DNA of 64,000 bases, taken from contig NZ_CP135439.1 of assembly GCF_032341995.1 (NCBI RefSeq), positions 682,001-746,000 on the forward strand. Direction: 5' to 3'. This DNA comes from Domibacillus sp. DTU_2020_1001157_1_SI_ALB_TIR_016 (lineage in GTDB: Bacteria; Bacillota; Bacilli; Bacillales; Domibacillaceae). This document shows positions 23,643 to 30,353 of this stretch, one piece after another (the stretch's first letter is position 1; each line of letters opens with the position of its first letter). A model generated the notes under the pieces. It made no database searches. It saw nothing but the letters and a program-made list of their open reading frames with translations, and was not told the DNA's origin. Both the position numbers and the translations under genes were made by a program.

Positions 23643-23960
23643 ATGGAAAAAACATTGGAGAAGGTACGGATCGCATCCATTGCGGATTTACCGGAGAAAA
23701 TGGGAAAAACTGTCCGGGTGGGAGAGCTGGAACTGGCTGTGTTTAAACTTGGAAATGGCACGGTCAGAGCGATTGAAAACCGCTGCCCGCACAAAGGAGG
23801 GGTGCTCGCAGAAGGAATTGTCAGCGGCGAGCACGTTTTCTGCCCGATGCATGACTGGAAAATTTGCACAACTGATGGGAAAGTGCAGGCGCCGGATGTT
23901 GGCTGTGTGTCCACTTATAAAGCCGTTATTGAAGACAACGACGTATACTTATTTATTTAA
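23643..23960 (+). CDS. nasE: Assimilatory nitrite reductase small subunit (Rieske protein)
   Basis: Small [2Fe-2S] subunit that works with NasD. The 105-residue Rieske fold has both ligand pairs: CPHKGG and CPMHDWK. ATGs occur at 23637 and 23643 in the same frame; the second is eight bases from the AAAGGGGG site whereas the first is only two, so the second is preferred. It lies 15 bases after nasD. Confidence 0.93.
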   Translation: MEKTLEKVRIASIADLPEKMGKTVRVGELELAVFKLGNGTVRAIENRCPHKGGVLAEGIVSGEHVFCPMHDWKICTTDGKVQAPDVGCVSTYKAVIEDNDVYLFI

Positions 23961-23978
23961 AGAAGGAGGCGGACGAAG

Positions 23979-24728
23979 ATGGGTGTATCGATTGTAGGAG
24001 CAGGGCCGGGCGATCCGGAACTCATTACCGTTAAAGCATTAAAAGCCATTCAAACGGCCGATGTTATTTTATATGACCGGCTTGTAAACAAAGAGCTGTT
24101 GAAGGAGTCAAAACCATCAGCTGTCCGCGTCTTCTGCGGAAAGTTTCCAGGCAATCATGTGATGACTCAGGACCGTATTAATCGGCTGATAGTAAAGTTC
24201 GCTTCTGACGGAAAAAGTGTGGTGCGTTTAAAAGGCGGTGATCCGTTTGTGTTCGGACGCGGCGGCGAAGAAGCTGCTTATGCGAGAAGCTTTGGCATCC
24301 CGGTTGAAATTATTCCGGGTATTACGGCGGGCATTGCTGCACCTGCTTATGCAAATATTCCCGTTACACACCGGGAGTACGGCAATTCATTCGCCATTGT
24401 CACCGGGCATCAAATGGAAGGCAAAGGGGAAACAGATTGGTCGAAGCTTGCCACGTCTGTAGACACGCTTGTGATTTATATGGGCATGAAACACTTGGAT
24501 CATATTACGAAGCAGCTCATTCACCATGGCCGCAGTGGGGCAATGATGGCCGCAGTGATTGAGCAGGGCACGACAAATGCACAGCGGGTTGTAACAGCGC
24601 CTCTGTGCCGTATTGCAGAAGAAGCGCAGAAGCAGGAAATAGGCAATCCGGCTGTAATTGTCATTGGCGACGTCGTCAACTGCCGGGAGCAGCTGGAACG
24701 TGAAATGGCTCTGGCGGCTGCCTATTAA
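23979..24728 (+). CDS. nasF: Uroporphyrinogen-III C-methyltransferase
   Basis: SAM-dependent methylase that makes precorrin-2, the first step from uroporphyrinogen III towards the siroheme of NasD. The 249 residues are a single tetrapyrrole methylase domain with VGAGPGDPELITVKA at the N-terminus, the VRLKGGDPFVFGRGGEE motif and GNSFAIVTGH. As I recall, B. subtilis NasF is about twice as long; the C-terminal extension is absent here. AAGGAGGCGG precedes the ATG. The dehydrogenase and ferrochelatase for siroheme are not in the operon and must be elsewhere. Confidence 0.93.
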   Translation: MGVSIVGAGPGDPELITVKALKAIQTADVILYDRLVNKELLKESKPSAVRVFCGKFPGNHVMTQDRINRLIVKFASDGKSVVRLKGGDPFVFGRGGEEAAYARSFGIPVEIIPGITAGIAAPAYANIPVTHREYGNSFAIVTGHQMEGKGETDWSKLATSVDTLVIYMGMKHLDHITKQLIHHGRSGAMMAAVIEQGTTNAQRVVTAPLCRIAEEAQKQEIGNPAVIVIGDVVNCREQLEREMALAAAY

Positions 24729-24739
24729 GGGAAAAGGAA

Positions 24740-24787
24740 TTGACGCGCTTCTCTTCCTCCTGTACCATTATCTTTAATTCGAGATAA
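24740..24787 (+). promoter_or_regulatory. Promoter and candidate MhqR operator of mhqD
   Basis: TTGACG (24740-24745) and TACCAT (24763-24768) have a 17-bp spacer. Overlapping the -10 and start site is TATCTTTAATTCGAGATA (24769-24786), an inverted repeat TATCT-N8-AGATA. B. subtilis MhqR, the quinone-sensing MarR repressor of mhqD, is reported to bind a palindrome of this form (as I recall, TATCTCGAATTCGAGATA). Confidence 0.7.
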
Positions 24788-24812
24788 TAAAAACAGAAAA
24801 GGTGGAAGCGCC

Positions 24813-25415
24813 ATGAAACATGTATTTCAAAAAGGATCAAACGACCGTGTCCTGCTTCTCTTACATGGAACAGGAGGCACCGAGCATGACCTGCTGCCGC
24901 TCGCTGACAGTATTGATCCGGATGCATCTGTATTGAGCGTGCGGGGAAATGTGCTTGAAAATGGTATGCCGCGCTTTTTCAGACGGCTGGCAGAAGGAGT
25001 ATTTGATGAGAAAGATTTAGTGTTCCGCACAAATGAATTAAATGAATTTTTAGCCCAGGCGGCACGCGACTACGGGTTTAACCGGAATAAAGTAGTGGCG
25101 ATCGGCTAATCGAATGGTGCAAACATTGCCGCAAGTCTATTATTTCATTTGAAAGATTCTTTAAAAGGTGCGATCCTTCATCATCCAATGGTGCCGAGAA
25201 GAGGGATTGAACTTCCGGATTTAACAGGCACCCCTGTTTTGATTACAGCTGGAAAAAACGATCCTATTTGTCCGGCAAAAGAAACAGATGATTTAGCGGC
25301 ACTGCTGGCTGGTGCCGGCGCAGAAACTGACATTCACTGGGAAATGAATGGCCATATGCTGACAGCTACAGAAGTGCAGGCAGCAGCACAGTGGTTCAAA
25401 GCCCATCTCGCTTAA
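24813..25415 (+). pseudogene. mhqD: mhqD carboxylesterase-like hydrolase interrupted by a stop codon
   Basis: The conceptual 200-residue product closely matches MhqD of B. subtilis, an alpha/beta hydrolase induced by quinones and catechol. It shows LLLLHGTGGTEHDLLPLA, VRGNVLENGMPRFF, and after the break SNGANIAASLLFH, ILHHPMVPRRGIELP and the His in EMNGHMLTA. One in-frame TAA at 25107-25109 replaces the Tyr codon in G-Y-S-N-G, one residue before the nucleophile serine (TCG at 25110). The rest of the frame is intact and undamaged. Promoter and operator upstream and terminator downstream also look whole, so the lesion is recent, a sequencing error, or read through. Confidence 0.88.
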
Positions 25416-25427
25416 TTGTTCTGATAA

Positions 25428-25458
25428 CAAAAAACGCCTTGTTCGCAAGGCGTTTTTT
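25428..25458 (+). terminator. Intrinsic terminator of mhqD
   Basis: An AAAACGCCTTG/CAAGGCGTTTT stem with a TTCG loop and a T-run. Confidence 0.92.
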
Positions 25459-25459
25459 G

Positions 25460-25640
25460 TTTTATATTATTGTGATCTGGTTTCTTATGATCGGCAGAGG
25501 ATGGAGACAAATCATTAAGCTGTTCAAGCATTTTCTCTACATCTGTAAATTAGAGTTGAAAAAATAGGGATATAGGAAACAAGAAGAGCTGATAAAGCCG
25601 CTGTTAAAATTCTAAAACTCAGTTTTCATAAGGCGTTCAT
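25460..25640 (-). pseudogene. Decayed gene for a small secreted or membrane peptide
   Basis: On the minus strand a good ribosome site (AAAAGGAG) precedes an ATG at 25640. The frame reads MNAL, a TGA at codon 5, then KLSFRILTAALSALLVSYIP, a basic-plus-hydrophobic stretch like a signal peptide. It closes at about 25527, and the next frame continues as a hydrophilic, signal-peptide-sized partner (DVEKMLEQLNDLSPSSADHK). One nonsense change plus one frameshift would explain it. I do not recognise the family. Confidence 0.35.
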
Positions 25641-25934
25641 TTTGTTCTCCTTTTCTCAAAGCAAAATATAGATAGAAGCTTTTCGTATCATTTTAAAAAA
25701 CGTTTTTAACATTAATTGTAAAAATGGTAAATTTACATTCTATATTCGATCTATTAGTTATTTAAGCCTATTTATCACGAAAAATAAGCTATAAGATTCA
25801 TTTTAAAAATAGTTAATTAGGTAATAGGATCTTATAAAAAGCATTATTTCTGTTTTTTTTCTTATTTATCGTGTTTTGACTAAAAAATGGAAGGGTGGAA
25901 TAGTAGTCTTATCTTACTAAAAGAGGTGAAATGC
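25641..25934. other. AT-rich intergenic region before the AbrB-like gene
   Basis: About 290 very AT-rich bases with no open frame of note. TTGACT at 25875 could be a -35 element, but no convincing -10 pairs with it. The AT-richness suits binding by AbrB-type proteins, which prefer bent AT-rich DNA, so autoregulation is possible. I see nothing else. Confidence 0.4.
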
Positions 25935-26219
25935 ATGATTGCGGTGAAATCAAAGCGAATTATGGATGCGCAGGGGCGGGTGGTTCTGCCGAAAGCGGTG
26001 CGGAAGGAGCTGGGTATTTCTCCGGAAGACCGGGTACGGGTGGTAGGACAGCAGGATGAAATTACGATTGAGAAGTACACGGAGCAGCAGGTGGAGGAAA
26101 CGCAAATGTGTTATATAACGGGCGCTGCATCGCCTGACTGCCATTCATTTAGCGGAGGTATTCATTTAAGTAAAGAAGCGGCTCTCAAGATTCTGGCAGA
26201 ATGGAAGTCTAAACAGTAA
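25935..26219 (+). CDS. AbrB-family transition-state regulator
   Basis: DNA-binding protein of 94 residues, similar in length to AbrB (96) and Abh (92). The N-terminal swapped-hairpin domain is clear: KSKRIMDAQGRVVLPKAVRK then LGISPEDRVRVVG. The C-terminal half (CYITGAASPDCHSFSGGIHL, then SKEAALKILAEW) aligns with the AbrB C-terminal domain but with many changes, so I call it a paralogue and not AbrB itself. The open frame extends to 25887, but AAGAGGTGAA places the start at the second ATG, 25935. It stands alone before uppP. Confidence 0.85.
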   Translation: MIAVKSKRIMDAQGRVVLPKAVRKELGISPEDRVRVVGQQDEITIEKYTEQQVEETQMCYITGAASPDCHSFSGGIHLSKEAALKILAEWKSKQ

Positions 26220-26284
26220 TCAATTGGCGTATAGTGAAAAGTATGCTACTTTAGAGAGTGGAAATCTGACAAAGGAGAATAGGA

Positions 26285-27118
26285 ATGGATTTTATCACTC
26301 TATTAAAAGCGGTTATTCTCGGGCTTGTAGAAGGAATGACCGAATTTGCCCCGGTTTCTTCAACAGGGCATATGATTATTGTCGATGATATGTGGCTTCA
26401 CTCTAAAGAATTTTTGGGAAAATATGCAGCTAATACGTTCAAGGTTGTCATCCAGCTTGGTTCTATTTTAGCGGTGGTTGTTGTATTCAGGCAGCGGTTT
26501 ATTGATTTGCTTGGCTTAAACAAAGAAACACGCGGCAAAGAAAATCGGCTTCGTCTTGGCCAGGTGCTTGTTGGATTGGTTCCGGCCGGGGTTTTAGGTG
26601 TTTTGTTTGAAGATACGATTGATAAGTATTTGTTTACAACTGAGACTGTGTTGATCGGACTTGTGGCTGGTGCTGTCCTGATGATTATTGCAGATATTTA
26701 CAGGGGCAGAAAGCAGACGGATAATATAGCTGAGACTGTTGATCAAATAACGTATAAGCAGGCATTTCTTGTTGGTATTTTCCAATGTCTTTCTGTTCTG
26801 CTTCCCGGTTTTTCACGTTCTGGATCTACCATTTCCGGCGGGGTTCTTGTTGGCATGAGCTATCGTGCTGCAGCGGATTTTACGTTTATTATGGCTGTGC
26901 CGATTATGGCCGGGGCCAGCTCTATTTCACTGTTGAAAAACCTTGAGTATATTTCAAGCTCTGATCTTCCTTTTTACGCGGTCGGTTTTATTAGTGCTTT
27001 TATTTTCGCTTTAATTTCCATTAAGTTCTTCTTGAAATTAATTAACCGTATCAAATTAACTCCGTTTGCCATTTATCGTATCATTCTGGCAGCGGTCATT
27101 TATTTCGTCTTTTTGTAA
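26285..27118 (+). CDS. uppP: Undecaprenyl-diphosphatase
   Basis: Integral membrane phosphatase that recycles undecaprenyl pyrophosphate to the monophosphate carrier for wall synthesis and confers bacitracin resistance. The 277 residues have about eight membrane helices and both BacA signatures: EGMTEFAPVSSTGHM near the N-terminus and PGFSRSGSTISGG in the second half. AAAGGAGA precedes the ATG. A terminator follows directly, so the gene is monocistronic. Confidence 0.96.
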   Translation: MDFITLLKAVILGLVEGMTEFAPVSSTGHMIIVDDMWLHSKEFLGKYAANTFKVVIQLGSILAVVVVFRQRFIDLLGLNKETRGKENRLRLGQVLVGLVPAGVLGVLFEDTIDKYLFTTETVLIGLVAGAVLMIIADIYRGRKQTDNIAETVDQITYKQAFLVGIFQCLSVLLPGFSRSGSTISGGVLVGMSYRAAADFTFIMAVPIMAGASSISLLKNLEYISSSDLPFYAVGFISAFIFALISIKFFLKLINRIKLTPFAIYRIILAAVIYFVFL

Positions 27119-27142
27119 GCGGGGGGCATACCCCGCTTTTTT
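27118..27142 (+). terminator. Intrinsic terminator of uppP
   Basis: An AGCGGGG/CCCCGCT stem followed by T residues. Confidence 0.88.
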
Positions 27143-27167
27143 ATATGGAAAGAAGTGTTCGCAACGT

Positions 27168-27197
27168 TTGATTTAAAAGACGCGGGCGTGGTAAACT
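27168..27197 (+). promoter_or_regulatory. Candidate promoter of hflX
   Basis: TTGATT (27168-27173) and TAAACT (27192-27197) are 18 bp apart. The predicted transcript starts near 27204, just before the hairpin at 27213. Confidence 0.55.
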
Positions 27198-27212
27198 AAC
27201 AGCACGAAACCG

Positions 27213-27240
27213 AACCGCAGGCTGATGTCTGCGGTTTTTT
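27213..27240 (+). terminator. Terminator or attenuator hairpin in the hflX leader
   Basis: An AACCGCAG/CTGCGGTT stem runs into six T residues, between the candidate promoter and the hflX ribosome site. uppP already has its own terminator 70 bases upstream, so this one may act as a leader attenuator for hflX. Confidence 0.75.
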
Positions 27241-27256
27241 CAGAACGGAGGTCCTT

Positions 27257-28525
27257 ATGAACGAAACAAAAACCGAACAACTCAAGGGCATTACAGCGGG
27301 TGTGAATACGGATAGCGAGGGAGATTTTCTGTACTCAATGGAAGAGCTCAAAAATCTGGCCGAAGCGTGCGGCATTGAAGTGAAGGGGGAGCTGACGCAA
27401 AATCTGCCCCGTACACATCCCGCTCTGTATATGGGAACGGGAAAAGTAGAAGAGCTTCAGCATCTTGTCGAACAGATGGAAGCAGATGTCGTGATTTTTG
27501 ACAGTGAGCTGTCTCCTTCGCAAATTCGAAATCTCGAAAAAGAGCTTGATTGCGAAGTAATCGACCGAACCATGCTTATTTTAGACATCTTCGGCCGGCG
27601 CGCCAAAACGAAAGAAGCACAGCTCCAGGTGGAGATGGCCCGTCTTCAGTATATGCTGCCGCGCCTGGTCGGCACGTATGTGGCACTTGGGCGTCAGGGG
27701 GGCGGCTCAGGCTTTAAGAACCGCGGTGCCGGGGAAACGAAGCTCGAGCTTGACCGCCGGAAAATTGAATCGAAAATTTCTTATTTACGCAAAGAACTGG
27801 CGAAAATTTCGGAGCAGCGGACTGTACAGCGCAGACAGCGCCAAAAAAATAACCTGCCTGTTGCTGCGCTTGTAGGCTATACAAATGCCGGTAAGTCAAC
27901 TGTTATGAACGCAATGCTCGGAACGTACGGCGGAGACGGGGGAGAGGTTTTTGAGAAAGACATGCTTTTCGCTACGCTGGATACATCTGTGCGCAGCATC
28001 GAGCTTCCGGATAAAAAAGAGTTTTTGCTCGCCGATACGGTCGGATTTGTAAACAAGCTGCCGCACCATCTTGTAAAAGCGTTTCGCTCAACACTGGAGG
28101 AAGCGGCATTTGCCGATGTGCTTGTTCATGTCATTGATGTATCAAGCCCGCAGTTTGAAACAATGACAGATATTACGGAAAAAACGCTCGCAGATATTGG
28201 GGCAGAAAACATGCCGGTCGTCTATGTATACAATAAAGCAGACCGGGCCGGTATCGAATACCCGCAGACAGCCGGTGATTCGGTATATATATCCGCCAAA
28301 GAAAGAGCCGGTATCAGCGAGCTGACAAATAAGCTGAAAGAGTACTTGTTTAAAGACTATGTCCGCTGCACCCTGCTTATCCCATTCGACGAAGGGGAAG
28401 TCGTATCGTACTTTAATGAGCACGCGGCTGTGCTCGAAACAGAATATGAAGAGAATGGAACAAAGCTGACGGTTGAATGCCATCGAAAAGATTATGAAAA
28501 ATTCAAGTCCTTTGTTACCGGCTAA
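27257..28525 (+). CDS. hflX: Ribosome-associated GTPase HflX
   Basis: Obg-like GTPase that binds the 50S subunit, splits stalled or hibernating ribosomes, and in some Firmicutes gives resistance to macrolides and lincosamides. The 422 residues have the N-terminal HflX domain with the glycine-rich RQGGGSGFKNRGAGETKLE, then a coiled coil, then the G domain: GYTNAGKST (G1), DTVGFVNKLP (G3) and VYNKAD (G4). CGGAGGTCC precedes the ATG. Length is close to B. subtilis YnbA. Confidence 0.95.
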   Translation: MNETKTEQLKGITAGVNTDSEGDFLYSMEELKNLAEACGIEVKGELTQNLPRTHPALYMGTGKVEELQHLVEQMEADVVIFDSELSPSQIRNLEKELDCEVIDRTMLILDIFGRRAKTKEAQLQVEMARLQYMLPRLVGTYVALGRQGGGSGFKNRGAGETKLELDRRKIESKISYLRKELAKISEQRTVQRRQRQKNNLPVAALVGYTNAGKSTVMNAMLGTYGGDGGEVFEKDMLFATLDTSVRSIELPDKKEFLLADTVGFVNKLPHHLVKAFRSTLEEAAFADVLVHVIDVSSPQFETMTDITEKTLADIGAENMPVVYVYNKADRAGIEYPQTAGDSVYISAKERAGISELTNKLKEYLFKDYVRCTLLIPFDEGEVVSYFNEHAAVLETEYEENGTKLTVECHRKDYEKFKSFVTG

Positions 28526-28533
28526 CCCGCTTT

Positions 28534-28573
28534 TAAAAACGGCCATCCCATATAAGATGACCGTTTTTTTATT
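28534..28573. terminator. Bidirectional terminator between hflX and the small minus-strand gene
   Basis: AAAACGGCCATC pairs with GATGACCGTTTT with one mismatch on the plus strand (G-T wobble on the minus strand). T-runs lie on both sides. Confidence 0.8.
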
Positions 28574-28576
28574 TTT

Positions 28577-28831
28577 TTACCATAAGAAAAAGGCAGATGC
28601 GAGGGCAAAACCGGCAATAGCCGCCAGGGCAACCGGATAGCCGTATCCGTAGCCGTACCAGCCATAAAATCCGTAGCCAAACCCTCCTAAAAAGCCGGCA
28701 GGACGAATCCAAACATGGTCTCTCGTTACGCGGGTAATTCTTCCTGTATGAACTTTGCCATCACGGCAGGTAATTTTCACTTTTTTTCCTGTGTGCTGTG
28801 AGCAAAGATGATAAAAGTGTGCTCGAGACAT
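28577..28831 (-). CDS. Small protein with Sm-like barrel and glycine/tyrosine-rich membrane tail
   Basis: I do not recognise this 84-residue protein as a named family. Residues 14-45 (GKKVKITCRDGKVHTGRITR, then VTRDHVWIRP) have the strand pattern of a small Sm/SH3-like barrel, the fold of Hfq and of other nucleic-acid or peptide binders. Residues 46-66 are rich in Gly and Tyr (GFGYGFYGWYGYGYG), and the last 18 residues form one hydrophobic helix. GGAGGAAT precedes the ATG. The gene stands alone, between hflX and a peptidase gene. A spore coat or envelope role is possible but only a guess from composition. Confidence 0.75.
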   Translation of the reverse strand: MSRAHFYHLCSQHTGKKVKITCRDGKVHTGRITRVTRDHVWIRPAGFLGGFGYGFYGWYGYGYGYPVALAAIAGFALASAFFLW

Positions 28832-28998
28832 GATATTCCTCCTTTCTTTGTTTCATAGTTTATGCAGGAAAAAAAGAGGTGGATAAACGAAAAGTCTATG
28901 AAATATACTTTTTTTCTATAAAAACAGTACGACTGCTTCAAAATAAACCTTATTCATATATATATATTAAGAAGGGCAGTGAAAAAGGAGGCAGCATC

Positions 28999-29838
28999 AT
29001 GCCGGTATTAAACAGCAGAGCATGGCTGGATGAGTTTATAAGAGAGTGTGAAAGAAAAGGGAAAAAGGAAGTGTATTTTATTCAATGTGAGACGCTGTGT
29101 GCTCCGCTGGTCTCTTTTTTTCCAGCGTTCAGCCCAGAGGAACTTCACTATCACCTGCTTGCCGCCGGCTTGTTTGATCCGTCTGGATGGAAAAAATTAC
29201 GGAACACAGTGGAGGGAATGGATAAAAGTGGTATGTGGGAGCTGGCAGCAAAGGAATACAAAGAGCTACAGCAAAAGTGGGATGGACCTGAAGCACATAT
29301 TGTTCTTTTTCCGATACGAAAAGCACGCTGGAGAGGCAGAGCGTCTATCCCTAAAAAAAATGGAGCTGCTGTCGGGAAAGTTATTTTTCTGTTTTTGACA
29401 CCTGATTTACCAAGGGAAGAAGTAAAAGCCCTGCTGGCACATGAGTACAATCATGTATGCTGGTTAGATCATTTCAAAAAAGAGGATCATTCTTTACGTT
29501 TAAAAGAGGCCCTCGTTTTAGAAGGAATAGCTGAGTTTGCGGTAAAAGAACTGTATGGGGAAAAGCAGCTTGCTCCCTGGGTGGGCCTGTATTCACTTGA
29601 AACGGCAATGAAACTATGGAAGAAAGCGTTTGTTTCTGCGTTGGAGAGCACAGATAAAGAACTACAGCATAATTTTCTATATGGAAAAAAAGATCGCCGC
29701 CTTCCCAAGTGGATTGGATATTGTATCGGCTATCATATTGTCCAGTCTTTTTCAGAGCGATCCGGCCCATTTAAAGTAGAAGATCTATTGCAAAAAAGCG
29801 CTGATGAAATCGTCGCCGGCTCGATATTTGGCAGCTGA
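28999..29838 (+). CDS. DUF2268 putative zinc-dependent peptidase (YjaZ-like)
   Basis: The 279-residue protein resembles YjaZ of B. subtilis, a predicted Zn-protease of the gluzincin type. The metal site is LLAHEYNHVCWL near residue 160 (HExxH), followed by a conserved Glu in LEGIAEFAVKELYG about 35 residues later that could be the third ligand. A signal peptide is absent, so it is probably cytoplasmic. The frame is open from 28879, but AAAAGGAGG places the start at the ATG of 28999. The stop is followed at once by a terminator hairpin that also marks the edge of an interspersed repeat. Confidence 0.82.
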   Translation: MPVLNSRAWLDEFIRECERKGKKEVYFIQCETLCAPLVSFFPAFSPEELHYHLLAAGLFDPSGWKKLRNTVEGMDKSGMWELAAKEYKELQQKWDGPEAHIVLFPIRKARWRGRASIPKKNGAAVGKVIFLFLTPDLPREEVKALLAHEYNHVCWLDHFKKEDHSLRLKEALVLEGIAEFAVKELYGEKQLAPWVGLYSLETAMKLWKKAFVSALESTDKELQHNFLYGKKDRRLPKWIGYCIGYHIVQSFSERSGPFKVEDLLQKSADEIVAGSIFGS

Positions 29839-29852
29839 ATGCAGTCGCAAAA

Positions 29853-29881
29853 AAGCAGTCTTCTGTTTAAGAAGACTGCTT
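29853..29881 (+). terminator. Terminator hairpin, left copy flanking repeat element A
   Basis: A 12-pair AAGCAGTCTTCT/AGAAGACTGCTT stem with loop GTTTA lies after the peptidase gene. An almost identical hairpin, with the loop inverted, stands at 30321-30349 on the other side of the repeat. Confidence 0.85.
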
Positions 29882-30320
29882 CAGATTTCAGACAAATGAT
29901 ATGGATGACCGTGCACATGAACGGGATGGATCGGCGGCGTCCAGGCAGCTTCGCTTTCCATGAGGCAGGCGCTGAGCCCGACTCCGCCTGGAGGCTCCAC
30001 CGGTCTCAGCTGCCCGCTCGTCCCATAGGAGTCTGCACTGCCTTCCCGCCGCCAAGTGGCTTGCAACGAGATGGTATAGGGCTCATAAGGTCGTATCTTT
30101 CTGTTTAAAAAAAAGAAAATGTCTAGTCAGTTCTTGCTTATTGGTCTTTAACACCACTTAGTGAAGCATGCCGGACGAAGATCCTGCGGGAAGTACAGTG
30201 AGGCGGGAGACCCCGCAGGCGCAGCCGAGGAGGCTCCCGCACTGCCCTAAGGGGCGCGAAGTCCGGCAGGTTTCACTTATCGGCTCTTTTCTGAAAGCGA
30301 AAGACTTCATCTATACACTG
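29882..30320 (-). repeat. Interspersed repeat element A, copy 1 (with nested insertion)
   Basis: The reverse complement of this 439-base block aligns end to end, at roughly 85% identity by eye, with 60959-61277. It begins CAGTGTATAG at the right end and finishes CATTTGTCT near the left end. The first part is AT-rich and the second (29930-30070) is GC-rich, with inverted segments of a type common in Bacillaceae genomes. It has no coding capacity. It differs from copy 2 mainly by an extra insertion of about 119 bases at 30161-30279. Confidence 0.88.
30161..30279. repeat. Nested MITE-like palindromic repeat (element B)
   Basis: The insertion has imperfect terminal inverted repeats (CATGCCGGAC at one end, GTCCGGCAGG at the other) and is flanked by the direct repeat CACTTA (30155-30160 and 30274-30279), the likely target duplication. 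Copy 2 of element A has a single CACTTA equivalent at this point, which shows the empty site. The GC-rich core (CCTGCGGG, GGGAGACCCCGCAGG, GGAGGCTCCCGC) is the kind of repeat seen many times in Bacillaceae chromosomes. Confidence 0.82.
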
Positions 30321-30353
30321 AAGCAGTCTTCTTAAATAGAAGACTGCTTTTTT
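30321..30353 (-). terminator. Terminator hairpin, right copy flanking repeat element A
   Basis: AAGCAGTCTTCT/AGAAGACTGCTT stem with loop TAAAT. It encodes the last codons and the stop of the minus-strand MMPL gene, so this stem overlaps coding sequence. Confidence 0.8.

Noticed and set aside
24813..25109. Two separate short genes for the mhqD halves
   Set aside because: Both halves are in the same frame, align as one hydrolase, and the second has no ribosome site.
29930..30080. Protein-coding gene in the GC-rich repeat
   Set aside because: The short open frames here recur only because the repeat is duplicated; they have no start signals and differ in frame and length between copies.
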